This document shows, one piece after another, positions 1 to 7,475 of a DNA stretch of 40,358 nucleotides. Numbering within the stretch: position 1 is the first letter of the stretch; the number at the start of each line of letters is the position of its first letter. The translations under genes and the position numbers were made by a program. The notes beneath the pieces were generated by a model. That model had not been told where the DNA came from, searched no databases, and worked only from the letters and a program-made list of their open reading frames with translations. This DNA comes from an uncultured bacterium (GTDB lineage: Bacteria > Cyanobacteriota > Vampirovibrionia > Gastranaerophilales > Gastranaerophilaceae): the NCBI GenBank assembly GCA_902794035.1, contig CADBFN010000017.1:1-40358 (forward strand). Reading direction: 5' to 3'.

Positions 1-489
1 TGAAGGATCGCTTGGGGATGAGATTGAACCATAATCCATATCATACTGAGCCTGAGCAGAGATTGCCGCCTGATTTAAGGTAGATAATTCTTTTTTAAAC
101 TGAGTAGAAAACTTTTTACTGTTTGAATTTTGGATTAGTGTAGGGATTGTTAATGCAGCCACTACACCCACTATGCCAATGGTTATCATTATTTCCGCCA
201 AAGTGAAGGCACATTTTTTTAATCTGTCATTATGAGGAGCAAAGCGACGTAATAATCCCATTGGTTCAATGGCGTTCGCAATTGATTTGATGGGATTGTT
301 ACGAAAATCAGAGATTTTTTCACAATGGCAGTTTAAGAATTCAGGATCACAGACAAAATTTGATAATTCAGGAGATTCTTCGCTACGCTCAGAATGACGG
401 GGTTCTAAACCACTGAAATGCTTGCTATGAGAGGCTTTTACCCCCCCCCCAACGAGGTTGAAACGCTTGCTATTACTGCTTTTTGACAT
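1..489 (-). CDS. Pilin-like protein (type IV/II pseudopilin class), 3' part outside the window
   Basis: The frame is open from ATG 489 to the window edge (163 codons, no stop). Residues 95 onward read FTLAEIMITIGIVGVVAA, the hydrophobic N-terminal helix of class III-methylated pilins, with Glu at +5. The cleavage site is KKCA|F, so Ala replaces the usual Gly at -1. The following segment (STQFKKELSTLNQAA, then AQAQYDMDY) closely matches the pilin-like gene at 20379. The odd part is the roughly 94-residue leader instead of the usual 6 to 20: it is translated from dispersed repeat DNA (228-330 and 371-400) and contains a G10 tract. A purine-rich ribosome site, AGAGAGGA, lies about 9 nt before ATG 489. 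An in-frame ATG at 261 would give a leader of about 18 residues but has no ribosome site. Function (pilus or pseudopilus subunit) is inferred from the N-terminus only. Confidence 0.75.
   Translation of the reverse strand, partial: MSKSSNSKRFNLVGGGVKASHSKHFSGLEPRHSERSEESPELSNFVCDPEFLNCHCEKISDFRNNPIKSIANAIEPMGLLRRFAPHNDRLKKCAFTLAEIMITIGIVGVVAALTIPTLIQNSNSKKFSTQFKKELSTLNQAAISAQAQYDMDYGSISSPSDPS
228..330. repeat. Degenerate palindromic repeat, GTCATTGCGAG family
   Basis: The two ends are imperfect inverted copies. The left end reads GTCATTATGAGGAG followed by AAGCGACG and AATAATCCC. The right end, read on the minus strand, is GCCATTGTGAAAA ... CGTAACAATCCC. It resembles the better-preserved copies at 19632, 21277, 21664 and 21703. 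It lies inside the pilin-like gene and keeps that reading frame open. Confidence 0.6.
371..400. repeat. Dispersed repeat half-unit (minus strand CGTCATTCTGAGCG)
   Basis: On the minus strand this reads CGTCATTCTGAGCG then TAGCGAAGAATCTCC, a second type of dispersed repeat, also translated into the pilin-like leader. It lies about 30 bp from the G10 tract and about 40 bp from the end of the first repeat. Confidence 0.55.
431..440. repeat. Homopolymer tract C10 (G10 on the coding strand)
   Basis: Ten consecutive C on plus, read as GGG GGG GGG G at codons 14-17 of the minus-strand pilin-like gene. It is the only G/C run of this length I noticed in the window, in strongly AT-rich DNA. It lies between two near-identical ATAGCAAGC(G/A)TTTCA copies on the minus strand. 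Gain or loss of one base would put the pilin out of frame. Confidence 0.9.
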
Positions 490-534
490 AATTTAAAATC
501 CTCTCTTTTTCATAATTCTACTTATTTTATTATT

Positions 535-557
535 TATTTTTTTCAGGATTTTGTCAA
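535..557 (-). promoter_or_regulatory. Promoter for the pilin-like gene (minus)
   Basis: On the minus strand a perfect TTGACA (557-552) is followed after a spacer of about 17 nt by AATAAT in an A/T-rich stretch. The ATG is at 489, leaving room for an untranslated leader with AGAGAGGA. Confidence 0.5.
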
Positions 558-596
558 GACAAAAAAATAAATAATATATTTGTTATAAACTTACTA

Positions 597-625
597 TTGA
601 CATAAAAAATAAAAATTTATAATAT
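597..625 (+). promoter_or_regulatory. folK promoter, leaderless geometry
   Basis: TTGACA at 597-602, a 17-nt spacer, TAATAT at 620-625, then exactly 6 nt to ATG 632. There is no Shine-Dalgarno sequence. The expected start of transcription falls on or next to the A of the start codon. Confidence 0.6.
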
Positions 626-631
626 TTACTT

Positions 632-1144
632 ATGGCGATAGTATATTTAAGTTTAGGTTCAAACAAAGGAGACAGAATCGGTTTTGTCCAGCAGGCAGCA
701 AGTTTGCTCGGAATGGACGAAGGAATTTCTATTGTCAGAAGCTCTGCATTTTATGAAACAGAACCATGGAATATGAAAACAGAAACATGGTTTGTAAACG
801 CAGTTGTTGAAATAAAAACCAAATATTCCCCAAAAGAATTATTAAAAGTCTGTCAGGAGATTGAAAAAAAATTAGGCAGAGAACACAGACAAGGCAACGA
901 TTACGAAGACAGAACCATAGATATTGACATATTATTTTATAATAATGATATAGTTAATGAAACTGACTTGATTATTCCGCATAAATATGTACATCTGAGA
1001 GCATTTAATTTAGTTCCCATGCTTGAACTTAATGCGGATTACGAACACCCCGTTCTGCATAAAACAATAGTACAGATGCACGAAGATTTAGAAAACCCTG
1101 AAATGGTATTTTTATATGGAACAAGAGTTGATTTCGACTTCTGA
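632..1144 (+). CDS. folK: 6-hydroxymethyl-7,8-dihydropterin pyrophosphokinase
   Basis: Transfers pyrophosphate from ATP to 6-hydroxymethyl-7,8-dihydropterin in cytosolic folate synthesis. At 170 residues it has the usual FolK length. The family signatures occur in order: SLGSNKGDR near the N-terminus, YETEPW around residue 42, FVNAVVE, then LGREHRQGNDYEDRTIDIDI with the ATP/Mg-binding DxD, and IPHKYVHLRAFNLVPMLEL. The typical RWGPR segment is looser here (RQGNDYEDR). It starts without a ribosome site, directly downstream of a -10 box. Its last 29 nt overlap the next gene in another frame, which suggests a shared transcript. No other folate genes are in the window. Confidence 0.95.
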   Translation: MAIVYLSLGSNKGDRIGFVQQAASLLGMDEGISIVRSSAFYETEPWNMKTETWFVNAVVEIKTKYSPKELLKVCQEIEKKLGREHRQGNDYEDRTIDIDILFYNNDIVNETDLIIPHKYVHLRAFNLVPMLELNADYEHPVLHKTIVQMHEDLENPEMVFLYGTRVDFDF

Positions 1145-2291
1145 TAAAACCGTTGCCATAATCGGGGCGGGGCCTGCAGGATGTATGTGCGCAAAAATAC
1201 TGACAGATGCAAATATTGATGTGTCATTATTTGATAAAGGAAAGTTTTTAAGGACGATACTACCAACAGGCGGGGGGCGATGCAATCTGGCTCATGCCAT
1301 ATACGATTTTAAAGAACTTGCAAAAAACTACCCCAGAGGCGAAAAATTTTTATACTCTGCCTTTTCAAAATTCGGAACTTCAGAAACAATAGATTTCTTT
1401 AATTCTATAGGAATAAAAACATACACTCAGGATAACAACCGCATATTCCCTGTTTCAAACTCATCATCACAAGTAAGAGATAAAATACTCAAAGCAATAA
1501 ATAATTGTCATTTCATAAAAGAGAACGTGACCCAAATAAAACCTTTAAAATCAGGTTATGAAGTAATCACCGAAAAAAGTAACTATTACTTTGATAAGGT
1601 AATAGTTGCAACAGGCGGGCACAGTAAATATGATTTGCTGAAAAATTTTGACATTAAAATTATACCCCCAACTCCATCTCTTGCAGGGCTTACGACAGAA
1701 GAAAATTTTACTGATATAGCAGGTGTAAGCATTAAAAATGTGAGTACCTGTATCAATAAAAATCAAATTGACGGAGATATTATTTTTACGCATAAGGGAA
1801 TTTCAGGACCGCTGATTTACACAATTTCATCTGTTTATGCAAGAAAAGAACTCCCATACATAATTACACTAAAATTGACAAATGAATTTGATTTTCAAAA
1901 GTTACTAAACGAAAATCCGCATAAAGAAATTAAAAATTTAATATCAAATTTTGTACCAAAGTCATTTGCACAATTTTTATTAGAAAAATTGAGCATAAAT
2001 AGCGAAATAAAAGCTTATAATATCAACGGCAAAATGCGTGATGCAATATATAACAAACTTATATCATACCCGATAAAAATAACGGGGAAGGTTCCCGATA
2101 GTGAAGTAGTAACCTGCGGCGGAATTAATCTTGATGAAGTAAATTCCAAAACAATGGAAGCAAAAAAATATATGGGGCTGTATTTTTGCGGAGAAATATT
2201 AGATATTGACGGGTTCTGCGGAGGATTTAACCTGCAAAATTGCTGGAGCACGGGATTTGTTGCCGCAAAATCTGTTTTAGAATCAATATAA
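1116..2291 (+). CDS. NAD(P)/FAD-dependent oxidoreductase, HI0933/BaiN-like family
   Basis: Flavoprotein of the HI0933-like family, 391 residues, the usual length. Visible features are the Rossmann dinucleotide motif GAGPAG (about residues 17-22), the signature GGGRCNLAH (about 52-60), VIVATGGHSKY in the middle, and the C-terminal FAD-closing block FCGEILDIDGFCGGFN followed by LQNCWSTGFVAA. The substrate is unknown: family members reduce quinone- or enoate-type compounds, but nothing here decides it. The start at ATG 1116 lies inside folK (29-nt overlap). A TTG at 1128 would keep the Rossmann fold and reduce the overlap. Confidence 0.88.
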   Translation: MEQELISTSDKTVAIIGAGPAGCMCAKILTDANIDVSLFDKGKFLRTILPTGGGRCNLAHAIYDFKELAKNYPRGEKFLYSAFSKFGTSETIDFFNSIGIKTYTQDNNRIFPVSNSSSQVRDKILKAINNCHFIKENVTQIKPLKSGYEVITEKSNYYFDKVIVATGGHSKYDLLKNFDIKIIPPTPSLAGLTTEENFTDIAGVSIKNVSTCINKNQIDGDIIFTHKGISGPLIYTISSVYARKELPYIITLKLTNEFDFQKLLNENPHKEIKNLISNFVPKSFAQFLLEKLSINSEIKAYNINGKMRDAIYNKLISYPIKITGKVPDSEVVTCGGINLDEVNSKTMEAKKYMGLYFCGEILDIDGFCGGFNLQNCWSTGFVAAKSVLESI

Positions 2292-2333
2292 TTAAAAGAG
2301 CAAAATATTTTTTGTTCAAACATTAATATCCCT

Positions 2334-3746
2334 GTGAATATTCAGAGCATAAGTTTCAATACTTATTACAATATACCGCAAATTCAGCAAATTAAGCACA
2401 ATGCGGTTAGTAATCCTGTGCATATAAACAGCACTTTGCCATGCGATTGCGTATCGTTTAGCGGAGTATCTCATGGCGGTGATATATTAAAAAAACTATC
2501 TGCGTACGGTATTCCTGACATGTACACAGGACAAATTCTGCTTAATCCAAAAATCATTGAAAAATGGCAAAATAAAGGGGTATTCAATTACCCGATAGGA
2601 AGACTTACTGAAATAATTTCAAATTATGAACACTCATTAATGCCAATAGACAAACAATTCTTTCATATAATAAAAGGAATAGCAAAAACATCTCCTGATT
2701 TAACATTATCAGAAGCGACAAAAGAACTTTATCCAAAACATAAAAAGTTACTTTTAAGGGCTCAGCAACCGATTTTTGAAGGAATAATCAGACTTGCATG
2801 TGATTTACCAAAAGATTTATATGAAGAATTCTCTGAATTAATGAATATAACTAATAAAAGGTTATTAAATGATCCTGTCGTTTTGCCGTTTAGTGAAAAA
2901 GAATTTTTATACAAATTAAAAAGAATCGGAGATAATATAACAATTAAAGGAAATAAAGGGGAAATTCACGCTATAAATAAACTTATTAGCAGTGCAAGAG
3001 CAATTTTTAACAGTGAACAAAGAGGACAAAAAATCTTCGGTAAAAAAATTAAACAAAAATTAGAAACCCAAATGCTTCCGGAGAATTTAAAAAGAAATTC
3101 GACTAATTTTGCAAAATTCAAAGAAATCTTTGAAAATTCCCCGCTTAGAAAAAATGAATACATAATACGCCTTCTTGAAAATACGAGTGCTAAAATTCAT
3201 GGATTTCCTTCATACGCACAATTTGAGAGAAAATCATTTATTCACGAATTAAAAAAGATTACAAGAAAACTTAAAAATCGTAAATTTGCACAAGAATTTA
3301 CTGAATTATCATTAAAATTGCCGACTTCAAAAGATAATGTATCAGCTTTTATCGTTAAATATGCAGAGGAAAACAATAACAAAATCGGGACAAATATGCT
3401 TATTGGGGCATCTTGTTCGGTTGATCACCTTTTGGCAAAGAAAAACGGAGGAGCCAGCAAGCTTGCAAACTACGGACTGACAAGCGCCGAAACTAACAGA
3501 CAAAAAACAAATATTTATTTTGATAAGTGGCTGAAAATACATCCGGAAACAAGACAAAACTGCCAAAAGTATGTCGATAGACTTATAGAACTATATAAGC
3601 AGGGAATTTTTGAAAAAATCAGCAAAGAAGAAAATAAACACAAACGACTTGATAAATCATATATTGAAGATTTTGCAGCCACAATTTATGATATGTCGCC
3701 TGAAAATAACAGAATTATACTTGATATAAGTAAATTATATGAATAA
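2334..3746 (+). CDS. Uncharacterised protein with C-terminal HNH-like motif
   Basis: A 470-residue protein with no family I recognise as a whole. The start is GTG 2334; the N-terminus MNIQSISFN and a second VSFSG at residues 40-44 match the SFxG pattern of other proteins here (13645, 14502, 32575). Residues 362-396 read VDHLLAKKNGGASKLANYG followed by NRQKTN. This has the D-H ... N ... N-R-x-K spacing of HNH nucleases, without the CxxC zinc knuckles many of them have. The middle is helical and lysine-rich. A small nuclease or DNA-binding role is possible but unproven. It begins 42 nt after the flavoprotein gene. Confidence 0.7.
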   Translation: MNIQSISFNTYYNIPQIQQIKHNAVSNPVHINSTLPCDCVSFSGVSHGGDILKKLSAYGIPDMYTGQILLNPKIIEKWQNKGVFNYPIGRLTEIISNYEHSLMPIDKQFFHIIKGIAKTSPDLTLSEATKELYPKHKKLLLRAQQPIFEGIIRLACDLPKDLYEEFSELMNITNKRLLNDPVVLPFSEKEFLYKLKRIGDNITIKGNKGEIHAINKLISSARAIFNSEQRGQKIFGKKIKQKLETQMLPENLKRNSTNFAKFKEIFENSPLRKNEYIIRLLENTSAKIHGFPSYAQFERKSFIHELKKITRKLKNRKFAQEFTELSLKLPTSKDNVSAFIVKYAEENNNKIGTNMLIGASCSVDHLLAKKNGGASKLANYGLTSAETNRQKTNIYFDKWLKIHPETRQNCQKYVDRLIELYKQGIFEKISKEENKHKRLDKSYIEDFAATIYDMSPENNRIILDISKLYE

Positions 3747-3756
3747 TTTTCTGTGT

Positions 3757-3762
3757 TATAAT
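3757..3762 (+). promoter_or_regulatory. Extended -10 promoter of rfaE2
   Basis: TGT followed by TATAAT (TG at 3754-3755), the extended -10 form. AAGGA at 3771-3775 is the ribosome site, 7 nt before ATG 3783. Confidence 0.55.
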
Positions 3763-3782
3763 AATACCAAAAGGATAAAATT

Positions 3783-4250
3783 ATGGGTCAGGTTATAAAC
3801 AGAGAACATATTGCAGAATTTGTAAATACATTGCATAAAAGTAATAAAACAGTAGTAGCAACAAACGGCTGCTTTGATATTTTGCATGTCGGACATGTAA
3901 GATATCTGCAAAAAACAAAATCTTTTGCCGATTATTCTATTGTTCTTCTGAATTCAGATAAATCAGTTAAAAGTATAAAAGGCCCATCAAGACCTATTAA
4001 CAACGAAAATGACCGTGCAGAAATTTTATGTGCACTTTCCTGCGTTGACTATGTCGTGCTATTTGATGAAGATTCTCCTGCTGCTCTATTAGACGAAATT
4101 AAACCTGATGTTTATACAAAAGGTGCTGATTACACAATGGATACGCTGCCTGAGGCAGATATTATGAGAAAAAATAATACAAGAGTTGAATTTATAACAT
4201 TTGTTGAAGGTAAATCTACAACAAATGTCATAAATAAAATGCGTTCATAG
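3783..4250 (+). CDS. rfaE2: D-glycero-beta-D-manno-heptose 1-phosphate adenylyltransferase
   Basis: Makes ADP-heptose from heptose-1-phosphate and ATP for the LPS inner core. At 155 residues it corresponds to the separate adenylyltransferase domain (domain II of HldE). Visible motifs are TNGCFDILHVGHVRYLQ (nucleotidyltransferase HxGH, about residues 28-44), GPSRPINNENDRAEIL, KGADYT, and STTNVINKM at the C-terminus. It has its own promoter and ribosome site and runs head-on into the TonB-like gene with only 7 nt between. The partner kinase and other heptose genes are not in the window. The family is certain; the exact sugar follows from the family rather than from this sequence. Confidence 0.9.
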   Translation: MGQVINREHIAEFVNTLHKSNKTVVATNGCFDILHVGHVRYLQKTKSFADYSIVLLNSDKSVKSIKGPSRPINNENDRAEILCALSCVDYVVLFDEDSPAALLDEIKPDVYTKGADYTMDTLPEADIMRKNNTRVEFITFVEGKSTTNVINKMRS

Positions 4251-4257
4251 CAACTCT

Positions 4258-4722
4258 TTAAAACTGATTTGCTTTAAGAGTGAAGTTAAAATTGATTGTA
4301 ACCTGATCTCTTGGGAAAGACAAAGGTAACGGCGGAAGCGGTGATGAACGTCTTAACGCAGTCAATGCAGAATCATCAACCTCTTTGACTCCTGAAGACT
4401 GAACTATTTCTTCATCTACAACGTGCCCGTTTTTAAGAATAGTAAACTTTACAATAACTTCTGTATCTTTATTTACTGCTGGCGGCTGCCATTTACCACT
4501 TATCTGTTTGTGCATTTCAGTTAAATAAGGCTGAAATTCAGGGCTCGCAGAACCAACTGATTTTTGTCCCTGTTCAGTACCGGCAGCAGGCTTGGATGCT
4601 CCTTTTAATTCATATGAATGTCCGCCTAAAACTATTGCGAAAGTTAATATCAAAAATGCTGTTCCGATAAAAATGAGAAAGATTTTAGTCATTTTATCCA
4701 TACCTTTTTTTTGCTCAGCCAT
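4258..4722 (-). CDS. TonB/TolA C-terminal domain protein
   Basis: A 154-residue protein with a short cytoplasmic N-terminus, one membrane helix (about residues 12-33: IFLIFIGTAFLILTFAIVLG), a short Gly/Ala/Gln linker (about 40-60), and a TonB-type C-terminal domain (about 62-150: YLTEMHKQISGKWQPP, then VKFTILKNGHVVDEEIVQSS and ALTALRRSSPLPPLP). Such proteins link the inner membrane to outer-membrane receptors or the Tol-Pal system. The linker is much shorter than in true TonB (no Pro-rich span), so it may not cross the periplasm. It has AAGGAG before the ATG and sits 11 nt after mtnA. No ExbB/ExbD is in view. Confidence 0.8.
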   Translation of the reverse strand: MAEQKKGMDKMTKIFLIFIGTAFLILTFAIVLGGHSYELKGASKPAAGTEQGQKSVGSASPEFQPYLTEMHKQISGKWQPPAVNKDTEVIVKFTILKNGHVVDEEIVQSSGVKEVDDSALTALRRSSPLPPLPLSFPRDQVTINFNFTLKANQF

Positions 4723-4733
4723 AATTTTTCTCC

Positions 4734-5789
4734 TTATTCAAATAATTTTGCTATAGATTTTGTATAATCAGGTCTTAAAATACCTTTTTCAGTAATTATA
4801 CCTGAGATAAGCTCGTGCGGTGTAACATCAAAACCAGGATTTATTATATTCACACCATCTGCACAAATCTTTTTACCATTAATTGTTGTAACTTCATCAT
4901 GAGAACGTTCCTCAATAATTATTTCATCCCCTGTCTTTATAGAAGTATCAATTGTAGATAACGGAGCAGCAACATAAAACGGTATGTTATGGTATTTTGC
5001 TGCAATAGCTACAGTATATGTACCAATCTTGTTGGCAGCATCTCCATTTGCGGCAATTCTGTCCGCACCGACGCAGACCATATCAATCATACCTTTTTTC
5101 ATAAAATATGAACACATACCGTCAGTAATCAAAGTTACAGGAATCCCATCCATTACAAGTTCAAGAGTAGTAATTCTTGCTCCCTGCTGACGCGGTCTTG
5201 TTTCATCCGCAAAAACCTGAATCGTAGGATCATTTGCAAACGCAGAACGAACAACCCCCAATGCAGTACCATATCCGACAGTTGCCAAAGCTCCCGCATT
5301 ACAGTGAGTCAGTATTGTTGCTCCTTTTGGAACAACTTCTGCACCATAATCACCAATTTTTTTGTTTATTTCAATATCTTCAAGTTCAAGTTTTTTACCG
5401 TTTGATTTTAAATCCTCTATTAAAGTTTTTATATCCGTAGCACAATTTTTGATAATATTTTTTTGCTTTTCAACAGCCCAGTATAAATTTACTGCAGTTG
5501 GACGTGAAGTAACGATGTAATCAGCCTTTTTTAGAAGCTCATTTTTAAAATCAGAGAATGAAAGATTTTGTTTTTCTAATTCCAATGCATACAAAACAAC
5601 ACCATGAGCACCTGCAATTCCGATTGCCGGAGCTCCTCGTACAATCATAGTCTTGATTGCATCATACATTTCATCTCCGGTTTTAATTTCAACATATTTA
5701 AATTCATACGGGAATTTTGTCTGATCAACCATCTTTGAACAATTATCAACCCATTCTATCGTTTTTATTTTTGATTCAAATTTTGCCAT
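4734..5789 (-). CDS. mtnA: S-methyl-5-thioribose-1-phosphate isomerase
   Basis: Isomerises methylthioribose-1-phosphate to methylthioribulose-1-phosphate in methionine salvage. It has 351 residues, normal for MtnA. Visible motifs are MIVRGAPAIGIAGAHG (substrate loop), SRPTAVNLYWA, LTHCNAGALATVGYGTALG (catalytic Cys), DETRPRQQGAR, GADRIAANGD (catalytic Asp) and NKIGTYTVA. I chose ATG 5789 over the upstream in-frame ATG at 5822: AGGAAGG sits just before 5789, and the longer form would overlap the upstream gene. No other methionine-salvage gene is adjacent, though a nitrilase-family protein is nearby on the other strand (7476). Confidence 0.95.
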   Translation of the reverse strand: MAKFESKIKTIEWVDNCSKMVDQTKFPYEFKYVEIKTGDEMYDAIKTMIVRGAPAIGIAGAHGVVLYALELEKQNLSFSDFKNELLKKADYIVTSRPTAVNLYWAVEKQKNIIKNCATDIKTLIEDLKSNGKKLELEDIEINKKIGDYGAEVVPKGATILTHCNAGALATVGYGTALGVVRSAFANDPTIQVFADETRPRQQGARITTLELVMDGIPVTLITDGMCSYFMKKGMIDMVCVGADRIAANGDAANKIGTYTVAIAAKYHNIPFYVAAPLSTIDTSIKTGDEIIIEERSHDEVTTINGKKICADGVNIINPGFDVTPHELISGIITEKGILRPDYTKSIAKLFE

Positions 5790-5799
5790 TTTTACCTTC

Positions 5800-6258
5800 C
5801 TAACTCTGAGATTTTTTTTCATATATATCGCGTATAAAATTTATTATATAATATGTCATAAATCCTGAAAAAGAATTTGTCGTTGCGGAAAGAACACCGA
5901 CAAAAATCACAACGGTAACAAAAAGCCATACAGGAGAATTTATAATCATCGCAGTTAAAAAATAATTAGAAGAATATTTTATCGTTAAAAATAAAATTGC
6001 AACAATTACTGCATAAGCAAATGAAAATGTAATATTAGAGAAAAAACCTGATACCGCACCGTTTATTATACTGTCTTTGGGAGTGGTTAAATCTGCCTTA
6101 CCCGCCATAATTAACAAAACTAAAACAACCGGAGCCGTAAAGAACATGTAACCAAACAATGCAATCCCCCCGATATACGGAATAGCTGACAACAAGCCAA
6201 AAACTGCACCAACTGACAAGCTTAAAATGGTTATACTCTTAAAAATCTCTCTGTTCAT
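5800..6258 (-). CDS. Small integral membrane protein, unknown function
   Basis: A 152-residue protein with about four hydrophobic helices (roughly residues 9-34, 38-54, 73-93 and 104-130), a short charged N-terminus (MNREIFK) and a charged tail (RDIYEKKSQS). I recognise no family. It is the first gene of the minus operon with mtnA (10 nt later, with the mtnA ribosome site in the gap) and the TonB-like gene. It has no ribosome site: on the minus strand TAATAT lies exactly 6 nt before the ATG, so its mRNA may be leaderless. Confidence 0.7.
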   Translation of the reverse strand: MNREIFKSITILSLSVGAVFGLLSAIPYIGGIALFGYMFFTAPVVLVLLIMAGKADLTTPKDSIINGAVSGFFSNITFSFAYAVIVAILFLTIKYSSNYFLTAMIINSPVWLFVTVVIFVGVLSATTNSFSGFMTYYIINFIRDIYEKKSQS

Positions 6259-6264
6259 AAAAAT

Positions 6265-6293
6265 ATATTACCATTTTTACAACAAAAATACAA
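6265..6293 (-). promoter_or_regulatory. Leaderless-type promoter of the membrane protein-mtnA operon
   Basis: On the minus strand: TTGTAT, a 17-nt spacer ending in TGG (extended -10), TAATAT (6270-6265), then 6 nt to ATG 6258. Confidence 0.5.
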
Positions 6294-6357
6294 TTTGCAG
6301 ATTTAATAAATTCCTGTTACATACATTCACATAATAGAAAAAATAAAAATTTTGTGC

Positions 6358-6363
6358 TATTAT
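6358..6363 (+). promoter_or_regulatory. Extended -10 promoter of the 6394-8288 genes
   Basis: TGC directly followed by TATTAT. The 5' leader then carries TTAGGA about 9 nt before ATG 6394. Confidence 0.45.
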
Positions 6364-6393
6364 AACCATAGTAGAAAATTAGGAATGTGTGTC

Positions 6394-7473
6394 ATGACTC
6401 ATATGAATGAAGAAAAAGTAATTGGAATACCCCGTGCAATGTCGTTTTATCACAATTATCCGTTTTATTACGGTTTTTTTGGTGATTTGGGGATAAAAAT
6501 CGTATTATCAGATGTAACAACAAAACAAACAATGTCAGAAGGTGCAGGTCTTGTTGTTACCGAAACATGCCTGCCGATAAAAATTTATGTCGGGCATATT
6601 TTAAATTTATTAAAAAAAGGGATAAAAAATATCTTTGTACCATCACTTCAGTCTGTAGATACAAAAATATACAACTGTTCAAAAATCAGAGGATTGCCTG
6701 ATTTAATCAGAAATGTTGTAAAAGAAGATTTTAATATGATTGAAGCAACTCTTGATAAATCAGAAAAGAATCAGGGATTATATGAATTTTTATCTGAATG
6801 TGTTAAACCTTTTGGCATCACAGATAAAAATTTAATCAAACGAGCTTCAAAAGCAGGCTGGAGATGTTATAACAATTTTCATGTTATGACAAAATCAGGA
6901 ATGCCGTATTCTAAAGCATTGAGCTATGCTCTGCAGGGCAAAGTTGTTATAGGAAACGAATCTAAAGAATATCCTATTTCAATTGCTCTGGTAGGTCACG
7001 GATATAATATTTATGACGAACGAGCATGTATGAAAATCGTTGATAAATTAGAAAAAATGGATGTAAAAGTTTGCACTGCATTGCAATTATCATCAGAACA
7101 GTTAGACGAAGGTATTCAAAGCTTAGGTAACGAAAAATACTGGGCTAACGAAGATGAAATGACAGGAACTGCAGGACATTACCTTAAAGATAATAAAATT
7201 GACGGTATTGTCACAGTGACAGCTTTCGGGTGCGGCCCGGATTCATTGATGGTAGAACGTATTACAAGAAAAGCAAAACAATTTGGCAAACCTTTACTTA
7301 ACCTTACAATAGATGAACAAACAGGGGAAGCCGGTTTTGTTACAAGACTTGAAGCCTTTGTAGATATGCTTTTCCGTAAAAAACGTGCTTCTATTGTTAA
7401 TAAAATTAATATTGATAAAAACGAGCATAATCAATATACATTGAATACTAATATGATAGAAACAAAATCTTAA
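6394..7473 (+). CDS. Acyl-CoA dehydratase activase-related protein (DUF2229 type)
   Basis: Resembles the DUF2229 part of 2-hydroxyacyl-CoA dehydratase activase-like proteins. Its start IGIPRAMSFYHNYPFYYGFF, then TETCLPIKIYVGHILNL and FVPSLQSV, are characteristic, as are a conserved Cys in TCLP and GCGPDSL near the C-terminus. At 359 residues it lacks the ATPase (activase) domain that larger family members carry. The substrate is unknown. I chose ATG 6394 because AGGA stands 9 nt upstream; the in-frame TTG 6352 overlaps the -10 box. It is followed 2 nt later by a nitrilase-family gene, probably co-transcribed. No dehydratase subunits are in view. Confidence 0.78.
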   Translation: MTHMNEEKVIGIPRAMSFYHNYPFYYGFFGDLGIKIVLSDVTTKQTMSEGAGLVVTETCLPIKIYVGHILNLLKKGIKNIFVPSLQSVDTKIYNCSKIRGLPDLIRNVVKEDFNMIEATLDKSEKNQGLYEFLSECVKPFGITDKNLIKRASKAGWRCYNNFHVMTKSGMPYSKALSYALQGKVVIGNESKEYPISIALVGHGYNIYDERACMKIVDKLEKMDVKVCTALQLSSEQLDEGIQSLGNEKYWANEDEMTGTAGHYLKDNKIDGIVTVTAFGCGPDSLMVERITRKAKQFGKPLLNLTIDEQTGEAGFVTRLEAFVDMLFRKKRASIVNKINIDKNEHNQYTLNTNMIETKS

Positions 7474-7475
7474 TT

